Of a DNA stretch of 64,000 nt, positions 10,434-21,035 are shown piece by piece (position 1 is the first letter of the stretch; each line of letters starts with the position of its first letter). Origin of the DNA: Anthoceros angustus (Eukaryota > Streptophyta > Anthocerotopsida > Anthocerotales > Anthocerotaceae). A model generated the notes under the pieces. The model saw nothing but the letters and a program-made list of their open reading frames with translations. It had not been told where the DNA came from and did no database searches. The DNA lies in the NCBI GenBank assembly GCA_010909165.1, contig VJWM01000106.1, forward strand, positions 62,001 through 126,000. The letters run 5' to 3'. Both the position numbers and the translations under genes were made by a program.

Positions 10434-13400
10434 GGGGCTGGCTCTTCGGCAACAATCGACTCATCACGGATCCCGTGTCGCTCCCCACTTGTGGCGTCTC
10501 TCCACATGCACGGTCTCGGCTTCCTCACGAGGGGTAGCAACCCCAACCCCGTCCTCCGGGGTACACCGCAATGGATCCCAACGATCCTTGCCCGCGAGAA
10601 GGAGTCATGTTAAATAAACTGCGTATTCTGGCGAGAACACGAGACCCACTACTTAGAAGGGCGCTTCTCGTAGCATCAGGAGACAACACAAAGCCACGAT
10701 CATGTCAAATCATGGTCGAATGCACCTCAAGAATGACCGAAATCCAAATCAGAACATAGGTACTGGAGATGCGGTGGCGGGATGTCTTGGCGAACACGGC
10801 CGAACTTTATCCAACTGTGAGGAGTCGGGATCTTTCACTAGATTGAAGAAATCGGACTCCCATTCCTTAACGATTCGGTTTGCCACCCTTCATTTTCACG
10901 CTTGAGTTTGGCGTTGTCCAACCTTTTTCGGGGTCAACCGAGCACCACAGTCTTGAGGGCACAAGTGTTTGTCATGCGCTGCGCCGCACGGCTCGTGGTA
11001 CATGTGCCCACAAGACAACAACACTTGTTCACGAAGCCAAAGTATCGCAATATAGGGACAAAAGCCGTTAGCCTTGTTGAGAAAGTGATAGGCATCTTTA
11101 AAGAAAAATGATTGCAGACTACCTTGAGCAAATTGGACAGGCATTAACGGGGATGGTTAGGGCACTCCGCCTCTCCAAGGGTGCTGGAGCCCATCCGGTA
11201 CCTTGCCTGACCCTCCGTCACATCCACCACGCACTTTAATTGAAGTGCACTCAGTGCGTTGCGGCCGGTCAACCACGATTGCGCCTATCTTGCTCGTATG
11301 TCTTGATGCGCCTCTGGCTAGCTCCTCCACCTTCGCAATGCTCCTTCTCTAGACCATACAGTTCTTGAAGTTGTTGCCCTAGGTGATTCCTCGCCGCTCG
11401 AAGATCGGTGTATCCTCCACCTCTTGTATAACTTGATGCGCTCTTCCATCTCCTGTAAACTTTTCGAATATCGAACGCCACTTCCCCAAGCCGTTGCTTC
11501 TCCTCAATTAGGGGGCTTTTGCTGCTTTGGCATTGGCAGACAGTGTCCCACCCAAAGCAATTGCAGTTATTGCGTCCTCCGCTCCACGGGCGAGGTGCTC
11601 AGTCAGGAGCTCTTGCAGCTCCGTCTGCTGAGTTGAGGTTCCCGCACCTGTCGCACACACAACACGGGGTCATTAGGGGTGACACAATGCTCACACCACA
11701 TAGCATAGCTGTAGGAGGACACCACACCTACTGTGCCATGTGCCACAGACAGGGATGCCATGTGCCACAGGTAATACCCTAGCATGCTCTAGGCGTCTCC
11801 GAACTTGGACTGGTGCACATCAAGCGGTCATAAAGGCATGCCAAGTGACACCCTGTTACTGGCATGGAGTGACACTAAACGGACCGAGGCCACAGAACTT
11901 GTTCGATGGGCGATTGATGATTGTACCCAAAGGCGCACTCTAGAAATCAAATATCACAAGCATAAAGGCAACACCTGACGCACCACTCTTGTCCACTACA
12001 ACAAAAATGATGTAAGTACTTACCATGCCTATTCCTTGCTGTGCCCTCATGTACCACGAGATCGACTTGCGTGACACTCCATCTCCAAGCAATCCATTTG
12101 CCTTCACCTTCTCCACCTTTTCTCCTCCGTGTCTTGGCGTGCTTCTCAATGCCTTTCTGGCCATCTTGTACTTGTTCCGGTCTACCATGACACCTCCACC
12201 TTCTCCATTACAATACCAAGGCACATAAGGCGAGGATCCTTTTGCCATCTATGGAGGGCCTCACCCCATATATATGGTAGGCAGGTCGTCCACCTTCCTC
12301 CACTCTTCATTGGTCAACTCGGTTTGCTTCCACTTGTAGCCCTCGTTGCATGGAGCTCCAAACCAAGACCGGATTGCGCCGCCCTCCAACTCGATCTCGC
12401 AAGGCCCCTCGGCGGGTCTCGAACATTGCACCCTTGAGACCGTAGCTGTCCGCCACGTCTGCCACGACCGAGTAGTTAGGGGCCTTTTGGGAGATCCCGG
12501 ATGGCATCTATTACTCCTCCTCCTTAGCGCCCGCCGCTCCTCCCTTCTTGCTTCTTTGCGCACTCCTACTATTAGATCTCCCCATGCCTTGCTAGGTTGA
12601 GACTCTTCAACCTCACCCGGTGGCACTCTCACCGGACTCCTCGCTCTCGGTTTTATGAGGATTCCACCCGTTGCCTCGGAAAACATACCACCAGATCCCA
12701 CCCAAGATACATACCACCGACATAGCCACACACTTAGTCACTTGCACACAAGTAGTCGGCCTCTTTAGCCAAACATACATGTAGTCTCAAACACAAGTCA
12801 TCCATGCTCGAAGTGCAAGTCTTGAGCAAGGTGAGTAGTGCTCGCGTGCAAGTGGCGAGCACGGTCGCTGCGGCAAGGCGATTCGATGCTCTTGCTCGGC
12901 AATCGCTCTCGGCCGCAGCGTGCTCGGTAATGGACCAGGTCGAGGCCGAGCCTTGAAACGCAGCGTCGCGTGCACAATTGCGACTCCCTAGTTACATGCC
13001 GTCACCACACAAAACCCTCACAACAACCCTCCATATGCGCTCATGCCACAACAAACATGCAAACAAGCACTGTACACCACAACAACCATCCGTGCTTCAA
13101 TTGCAAAGCTTGCACGCAACACAAAAGTCTTGAAGCACACTAGGGGCTACACAAAAGCATAGCCACTGCGCAACCTCACACACTCAGAAACCGTAGTTCA
13201 GGCGACTCTACGACCGGTGGTATCGAGGCTCTCTCTGCTCCCTCTTGCATCCGAGCAAGAGCCCAATTCTTGGGAGGTGTTCCCGCCTTCAACATCGCCC
13301 GGTGAGCCGCTTCCTCAAAAAAGAGCTGGCTCGAGGCCACAGAGGCATGGCTTGCGAAGAAGCCCAAACACACCTTGTTGCTCCGCTTCCTCCCTTTGCC

Positions 13401-13690
13401 GCTCCAAGCGAGTGAGCGGGTGGGCGGGCGCTTCCAAAATCAGTGTCTCTGGGCGGAAGGACGAGTCGTGCTACCTTACTCCCGGGCGTGAAGATGGCGG
13501 CAGTGGCGCTAGTCATCTTCATGCTCATCGTATGCACATATTTGAATAAAGAAAGTGATCCAAACCACAAGTCGAATGCGAAAAAAGATTACTTAACTTC
13601 GATCCGAATCGAGTGTTGCATGGGTCACTTATTTTTTGATCACATTGTATACCATAGCTTGCTTTGACCCATAAACAAGTGATGCATTGT
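10434..13690. other. Unrecognised repeat-derived region
   Basis: Several minus-strand open frames (11269-11481, 11940-12248, 12261-12731, 13176-13373) look mildly protein-like, for example GAIRSWFGAPCNEGYKW near 12370, but frames change often and I recognise no family. Parts resemble gene fragments carried or decayed inside a mobile element. I see no RNA genes or complete gene structure. Confidence 0.3.
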
Positions 13691-15735
13691 AGTAGTGTTT
13701 GATGCCGCCAAGGCGCCCCTCCGACACCTCCCGCAATTTGCTGCCGCCGACGCGGCTCCTCCTCCTTTCGCTGCTGTAGCTCCCGCTTGTCGGCCATGGA
13801 GCTCCCCTCCGCCTTCGCAAATCGGGCTGCCACCTCCTCCAGAGCCCTCGCCCCGTCCATCCTTACCCGAGGTCCGCCACTTCTCCAGTGGCCAGTATCC
13901 GCCCGCCTCCCCTCGGCTTCCTCCGGCTCCTTCTTTAGCCACGCCCAACCCTTGATCGCTGCCTACTCTCCTCCGTCTCCGCGGCCGAGACGCCGACCGT
14001 CAAGTCTTTGATTCTTCCGCTGAGAATCCGTGTTGCTCCGACGCTGCCTTGGAGTTGCAGCCCAGGTGTCCTCCGCCCAGTCCCTTTCCGCCTTCTCAGA
14101 CGCTTCTCCGCTTCTTGCCACCTGGCGGTGAGGCAAGGGCACGGCGGTCCTGCGCCGGCTGGTAGGGTGCCTTCCGCCTCTTCGGTTCCCACCGAGTCCG
14201 CGGCCTGGGCGCTATTGTTGGTCTGGCCGGAGCCGGAACCAACTCCTCCCTGTGGCCTTCTCAAGGCTTACCGCCCGTGGGCAGGAGAAGGGATGTCCTC
14301 CACACTTCCCTAGGTGGCTAGGGGTCCGCTTAGACGATGGAGTCAGGAATCCTCCTGCCGTCCTCCCGACCCTCTGCTCCGGACCGACGGGCCCGCCTCC
14401 CCGCACTTCCCTTCGCCCGGTAGGGCGGCGAGCCCTTCCGAGTGCTCGCCTCGCCTCCTTCGTGAGGTTCGCCCCACACATGGATAAAGAACGGCGATAA
14501 CGCTCGATGAAGGTGGTTTCTCGCCTCCTGCGAGCCTCTGGTTGATCCAGCGAAATTATTCGCGGTCAGCATTTTCCTGGAGGTCGTGAGGAACACCAAA
14601 GAATTATCTCCAAGGTGGTCCACCTTGGTCAAGATGTTCCAAAGGGACTATAATCTCGCCATCGATCGCACCTCCTCGCCTGTGAGGTCCGACATCACCA
14701 CCTATTTGAGGATCGCTGCTCCGGTCGCAAGAAGGCCGCCGCCGCTTCCACCTTCCCTTCACCTGTGGGCCCGTACTTACTCCTCCCATTTCATCGGCGG
14801 TTGTAGATCGCCTCGAACCTCCACGGCCCACCTCCGGGTCCTCCTGGTGTTCTTGACGATTCTGGCCGCTTAACATTTTCCGGCATTCTCCAGGGTGACG
14901 CTATCAAAGGTCCGCACCCTGGAAAATGTCCAAAGTGCCATTCCTCCACCACCTCCTCCGCCTCCCCCACGATCAAGTGCAGGTAGCGCAGACGGCGATG
15001 TTGCCCACCCGCGCCATGGTTCTACATCTCCGCTTTGGTCCCATCCTTGCGCCCCGCCGCTTGGGGCTCTACACTCGTCCGCCCGCCGCTGGCCGCTGCC
15101 CACCGAGTTTCGAGCCGCTGGAGGGTGTGCCTGCGCTTAAAAGACAACGCCAGAGGCCGTGTTCGAGCGCAAGAGAGTGCGAAAATCGCCGCGAGGTTGT
15201 TTGAAAGTGATGACCTCCGCCCCGCTTCGCTGAATAACTGTCATGCGGGCGTCACGCCTGCAGAATCGCTTGAGGCCTCGCATGGCTTACCTCGCCTTAC
15301 GCCTGCCGCTGCATTCGGCCTTACGCCGCCTTGACGGAGAGTGAATACCACCTATAACGCCATCGCAACCCTACGCCCCGGCCCGCATGCGCTCACCACT
15401 GCATCACCCACGTGCTCACTGCCTAAATCACGCCAACTTCTAAGTTACTTTACTTGGTGTACTTATCCGCTCGACCCGAGTGGGGTCCTGACTTATCCCG
15501 ATACTCTGGCGTGGTCCCGAGGTCCTTCTGAGTGTGCCCTGAGTCCTTCCACCTACTCCGAGTCCTACTCGAGTACCCCGGAGTACACCCCGCTTGTTTC
15601 TCCTTCCGCCTTTACACTCCATACCTACGAAAAAAGCAAACCCAAATTTTATTTCCTAACCCCGGAGAGTCCGTCCACGAACCATACTTGTTGGCCAACT
15701 GATATGTAACCGACGCTTGTGTTGCTTATCGCCAG
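13691..15735. other. GC-rich arm with charged minus-strand frames
   Basis: A GC-rich stretch with minus-strand frames rich in Arg, Glu and Gly (for example 13525-13860, with ALEEVAARFAKAEG). Near 15480-15600 the motif GAGTCC/GAGTAC recurs (gagtcctactcgagtacccc). A similar GAGTCCGG-rich, GC-rich arm ends the 22-kb element (38.9-40.7 kb), so this may be the right arm of a related element. No domain recognised. Confidence 0.35.
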
Positions 15736-18285
15736 GCGGGGTGGGGGATTTTCACCATACAGTAGTTTGAATGGGTCGGTGCCAAGCTGGCGATGCTTCA
15801 GCAGGCAATTCTAAAAGGGGAGGAATTCTTCCACCCTTTGCTTCTCATGGGTGAAATGACGAAGCATATCTTCTAGGACTTGGTTTTGTTTTTCTGATTG
15901 ACCATTTGACTCAGGATGGCATGTGGATGACAGGTGTTGCTGGATACCTAGGGTTTCACAAAAGGTCTGCCAGAATCTGGAGGTGAACTTGGTATCCCGG
16001 TCTGATACTATATTTTCAGGTAGGCCATGGAGTCGAAAGATCTCTCGGGTAAAAACCCCTGCAAGTTTGTGCGCTGTGAGGGTGGAGGATCGATGAAATG
16101 GCATACTTTGACACCTCGTCTATGACAACCCGACATCGCCTTCACCGCTTCGCACGGTAGGTGTGATGAAATCCATGGAGATGGACCTAAATCACGTAGG
16201 ATTTGAAGGTTGAGAAGACCGCTATTATCGGTGGTCACTCTTGGCTTGGCCGGGCATGATGCGTGAACGGACCCATCCGATGCAACTGAAGCAGCGGCCC
16301 CAAGAGAAGTGTTCCTTGACCCGAGCATAGGTCTTGTCGATTCTCGGGCAACTCGCAAGAGGTGAGTCGTGCAAGTCATGGAGTATGGACGTTTTACCTT
16401 GAGTTGGGAATCATCCGACCTCATGTAGATACAAAGGCCCTTCAAGGTATACACTTGTGTAAGGGCCGAGGTGTCCTCATGGCCTCAGGAGCGGTGTCTT
16501 GTATAACTTGTTCATGGTGGGGTCAACAGGAATGGCGTCCCGAACAATTCTGATGGTGTCTAGTTGGTTGGACATCATGGTGCACACCCTTCTGCTGAGA
16601 GCATCCGCCACGACATTAGAGGGGCCTGTTACGTACTTGATTTCAAAGTTGTAGTCTGCGAGATACTCAGCTCAACGCCGTTGCCTGGCGTTGAGGTTTG
16701 ATTGTGAGAAGAAATGTTGTAACGAGTGGTGACTCCAGATTGGTATACAAACCTGCTGGCCTAAGAGGTAATGTCGCCAAACCTTGAGTGCATGGACAAT
16801 ACATGCATTTCTTTGTCATGAATCGCATAGTTGAGTCGGGCACCTTGTAACTTCTTCGATTCAAAGCTATAGCCTTGCCATTACGAGATAGAAGCGCACC
16901 TAGTGCAAAATCGATGCATCCGTGTGAAGGTGTAGGGTGCACGAGGATGCTATAGCAGGGCCCCGGGCCGCCGAGGTCCTTCAAGGCCTCGAATGCTGCC
17001 GAGGCGGTTGCATCTCACTGCAGGGTCTTACTGGCTGATTGCTTGAGGGCATCTGTCAATGGAACTGCAATTTCTTTGAGTTACGGATGAGGCGATAAAA
17101 CACCATACCAAGGAACCAGGCTGTGTGATGGCTTGGGGGAGGGGCCATTCTAGTATAGCTTTGATCTTTCTAGGGTCAACCTTAATACCCCCGGAGCTGA
17201 TAACATGGCCCAGGTACTCGCACTCATTTTTCATGAAGACACACTTGCTCCGGCTTGGCGTGACTTGTTATTCCTAAGCATGGTGAATACTTGTCCACTA
17301 ATTTGAATGTGGGTTGTAGGTCTGCAGTATATCAAGATATCATCAAGAAAAACTTCCACCCCTTTTCCCAAGAGTGGTCTCAAAATCTCTTGCATGAGGC
17401 ACTGGAAGGTAGTCGGGCGTTAGTGGAGGGCATCATGTGAATTCAAAGTGGCCATGCCTTGTAAAGGCCGTCTTGAACTCATCACCCTCCTTGATCCGGA
17501 TTTGGTGGAAACCGAGGAGGTCGATTTTGGTGAAGTACCTTGACCCATGAAGCTGGTCTAGAATTTCATCTATTCTAGGCATCTCGTATACATTTCTGAT
17601 TGTGGCTCGATTGAGCCCTCTGTAGTCTATGCATAACCTCCAATTTCCATCTGGTTTTGCCACCAACAGGACAAGTGCACCAAAGGGAGACACAGACGGC
17701 CGGACGAACCCACTCTGTAAGAATTCATCAACTTGTCTTTTGATCTCTTCGTTTTCTGGAATTGAAGTTCTATAAGGTTGGATACTTACGGGTTTATGGC
17801 ATGGCAGGAGATCGATACCATGATCAATTGCCCGTCGGGGAGGTAGCTCAGTGGGTTCGGCGAAGATGTCAGCATATTCTTGTAACATCTCCTTGAAGTC
17901 ACCAGGCAACTTGGCCTCATCTTCCTTCGCTTGGGCTGCTCTGGACTCTGGTGTGCCATCTAGGGGCAACACCCTCTTAGCTATGTCTTGAAATTGCACA
18001 GATTTGTGAGTTTATTGAAAGCTGATACGGCGAACAAGTGCTTGTCCGGTACGTAGCGTTCTCCAGACATTACATATTGCTTACCGTCTATTGACAAGGT
18101 GGCTACGTTGTTATCCCAGTCTATGTTTAGGGCTCTGAAATGATACGCTAGCCAGGGCTTGCCAACTATGACATCATGGCAAAGCGTTGGCATAATACTG
18201 AACCTCAGGGTCTCTGCATAGCCTCCTGGGAAGGTGAGTTTTGCATCTGCCCACTGTTCCTCGTTAATGTTTCTACCGTCTAGAG
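15736..18285 (-). mobile_element. Ty3/gypsy retrotransposon pol: end of protease, RT, RNase H, integrase (degraded)
   Basis: Read on the minus strand from 18285 down. First the protease tail and linker (HDVIVGKPWLAYHF at about 18150). Then reverse transcriptase (17433-17999: [37 protein letters not shown]; the catalytic FLDDILIY sits near 17330-17355 in another frame). Then RNase H (about 16670-17030: GCIDFALGALLSRNGKA) and integrase core (15811-16104: NIVSDRDTKFTSRFW, HPESNGQSEKQNQ). The order protease-RT-RNase H-integrase is that of Ty3/gypsy elements. Several frameshifts and stops break it. Homology ends abruptly after a YGENPPP motif near 15740, so the integrase C-terminus and 3' LTR are missing or displaced. 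The gag half lies at 40.73-42.33 kb. Confidence 0.93.
18282..18285. repeat. Target-site duplication, left copy (AGAG)
   Basis: AGAG directly precedes the GGGTGT terminus at 18286 and recurs at 40729-40732 directly after ACACCC. Both copies lie inside retrotransposon protease-coding DNA. Confidence 0.8.
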
Positions 18286-18308
18286 GGGTGTGAGCATGGT
18301 TAGGTGAC
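18286..18308 (+). repeat. Left terminal inverted repeat of the 22-kb element
   Basis: Starts GGGTGTGAGCATGG. Against the reverse complement of 40706-40728 (GGGTGTCCGCACGC...) about 17 of 23 positions agree, including GGGTGT, GCA, TT and GGTG. An internal direct copy of this terminus occurs at 21036 because of tandem duplication. Confidence 0.75.
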
Positions 18309-19640
18309 CACTAATTTCGGAAACGGGCGAAACCGTCTCTAAGTGGTGTTTTGCATGACACACAGATTTCTTAACAATTGAAATTATGCCCATTTTGACC
18401 GATATTTTTAGGGCTATTCGCTTTTAACTTCATAGATATATTTAAATTTTTATATTTGGAAAATTAATTTATTTGATATATTATTAGATTAAGTCTTGCT
18501 ATATGTGGCGCCGACTACCGACTACCATTGGCGCATAATCTCGTGGTCGTAGTAAGGAGTCCGCTTCAGAGAATGATAAGTCTGGCTTGGCCGCTGCTTC
18601 GACCGATTCTCACCTTACTTTGTCCGCTCAACTTTAACACACGCAATCGCTTTGCGCCTAACCATCATAACGCGTTCACCGAAAAACCTTGTGGCCAAAC
18701 GCTTAAGGACCCGCTTTGCTCCAGATCGCTCCACGCCGGCCACTGCTCCTTTAGTCTCGGCCCTTCCTCATCACTCTACTACGCCATCAACCTTGGAAAA
18801 GAACGCAAGAGCACAACCGGACCTCCTCCGTGGCTCATCCGGGCTCCGTCCGGCTCTACACGCCTCCCGGAGTTCCTCCGGCCACACGCTCCTGACGCCG
18901 TCACGCCCGACGAACATCCCTGGGTCCGCTCTTCCCGCACACACCACCACCATGTTAGGGTCCGTCATCAGACCTTGACTGCCTCTTCGAGTGCCCGGCC
19001 AGACTCGTGACTCACGTTAGCATGAAGACACACAAAGGTCTGCAAGAAACGCGGCATCAACACCAAGTTCTATGGGTCCATGCATGGTTTGGTTATTCAC
19101 TATTAGTGGTAACAGACGAAACAAGGGCAACGTGTCACTTTTTGTCACCCTTAGAAGAATTTAAAATATCTCACAAATGACAACAATATTAGACTCCCTA
19201 TTTTTTGAGTGCTCTCAAGAGGTATTGTGAAGCACACTTACCAAGTCTCATCTTCATTGGATGGAGCATGAAGGATATAAAAAATGACAAAGCTCATAAA
19301 TAGTTTTAGTACAAGGATTTGAAAAGAAGGACCTTCATTCCGAGTTTGTACAATGTTGAAGCAAAGTTGTAGATAGTGTTGAGGTCTATAGAATTAGCAA
19401 AAGAAAACGTGAAAAATGATTCACCAGTAAAAATTAAGGATGATTTACTTCTTGAGAAAATCATGTGCTTTGCTAAAATAATTTTAGAAAAATATATGTA
19501 ATGAGATTTAATGAAAAGTGAAGTTAAAGAGTTTTACATACATGGGAATGTATATGAAAAATATGTATTCCATAAAAGTCATAGTATAAAAATTAATTGC
19601 AAGGTGAGAGCTAACCACAGATGTATGTAAAAAACGGGCA
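18309..19640. other. AT-rich non-coding left arm of the element
   Basis: No long conserved frame. An AT-rich segment at 18380-18490 is followed by a GC-rich patch (18500-19010) with short frames, then AT-rich sequence to 19640. Its close repeat at 21050-22380 preserves non-coding stretches as well as any frame, so nothing points to protein selection. It may contain terminus-proximal transposase binding sites. Confidence 0.4.
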
Positions 19641-19742
19641 AAAAGTGGTCATTGACCGGGGTGAGGGTGATAAAGAGGTTCGGTTTGGCCAATCCTTGTT
19701 TTGGAGATAGATTTTGTATGATGGCATGATTGCTCATGTGAA

Positions 19743-20060
19743 GTGGGAGCGGGCCCTGGATGTGAAAGGCATTTAATGGAAGCGCGGTGCGGTGCGGGAA
19801 AGTGTGCGGGTGGGGTGGGTGCGGTGTTTGGGCTGGTGGGTGCGGGGTGGGTGTGGTGTGGCTGGAGGCGGGTGGGTTTTACTGGGTGGGGGTGCGGTGT
19901 GGGGTGGGTGGGTTTTAGGGTGGGTGCGGTGCGGTAAAAAGTGTTTGGGCTTTTAGGTGTGGTGCGGTGTGGGTGTGGGTGTGGTGGTGTGGGTGCAAAG
20001 GGGTTTTACGGTGGGTGCTACTGTGGGGGGGGTGCGTTTTAGGGTGGTGCTAGTGAGGAA
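19743..20060. repeat. G-rich minisatellite (GTGCGG/GTGTGGGT units)
   Basis: Degenerate runs of GGTGCGGTG, GTGTGGGTG and GGGTTTTAGGGTG. Repeated at 22520-22810 and 25905-26030 as part of the larger duplications. GGGTTTTAGGG is telomere-like in look, but the units are irregular, so this is not a telomeric array. Confidence 0.85.
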
Positions 20061-21035
20061 AAGTAAGGGGCAGTGTGACTCCTGCGATCGGGTGGGACGT
20101 GCTAGAGAGGGTTAGTCAAGGAGGAGGGTAGCTTGGGGTGGGGAGGATGCAATGAATGTAGTCCAAGGGCGTGAAAACCTTCGCGCCAATTGACCGAGAC
20201 CATTAAAGATGTCTTCAGGGGTAGGCCAAACTGTGGGGACCTTTGAGGTCACAGGAGGTGGACTGCGGTAGGTTTTGAGGATGTCGAGGATTGAAGAATC
20301 ATAGTGTATGAGAAGTGCCCTTCACCTCTGAACGTCATATCAAAGGAAAGCCTTCGCTTTCAACCATCCATTTTTCGTTCAAAGGAGCCGAGGCGTAAAG
20401 CCAGAAGTTTTCGTGGGATGAATCACAATTGCAGTCATTGTAGGTTGAAAGACTAGAGTTCCGAGGAATGGCTGCGATGAGCATGTCCGACGATTTGTTG
20501 GATAAGTTGGAGTACTGCTATCTAGGCGGTGGTATCGAGCTGTCGAGCTTGAAGTGGAGCTTCTAGGCCTTGTTCTTGTGTGTAGGTACATGGCAGACCT
20601 TAATGGTGTCTTTAAGAACTAGCTATTTTTACAGAGCCACCGATTTGTGGAGGCAAGTACCGCAGATCATTTTTCACAACCTGTGGTCATTTCTGGCCTC
20701 GTGTTTGACAGCTCCATTCAGAGGTTTGTTGGACACTGTTGTTTTGCCATTTATGGCACTTCAACCTTCCTTCCTTCCCGAAGTTTTTTTCCGCTTCAAG
20801 GAGTGAACACCTCCGAATTCGCTCCCCCCTTGCGGATGGCATGGGTCATTTGTTGGACAATCAAGCTTGGCCGGTGCATTGGTATCAGAAATGTCGTAGT
20901 CGGAGCTTCAGGTTTGTCTTTTGTGTGTAGATGTGCGTGACCTTAAAGATCAAGAATGTCTTATGTATTCATCGAGCTTTGGAGGAAGTCCGCTTTGAGT
21001 ACCTGTGAGCGCTTTGCCTAAGGCCTGTACTGGAG
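20061..21035 (+). other. Unrecognised coding-like block, copy 1 of 3
   Basis: This block recurs at about 22810-23790 and 26030-26980. In copies 2 and 3 a plus-strand frame reads WNVIKGKSFVCQHIHCQV and LLKLEKKYSWDES (23070-23190 and 26270-26400). The CQHIHC cluster might bind metal. Copy 1 is the most decayed. I recognise no family. Frames shift between copies, so none is intact. Confidence 0.35.

Noticed and set aside
19743-20060. Interstitial telomere array
   Set aside because: GGGTTTTAGGG occurs, but the units are irregular mixtures of GTGCGG and GTGTGGG, not a constant 7-bp repeat.
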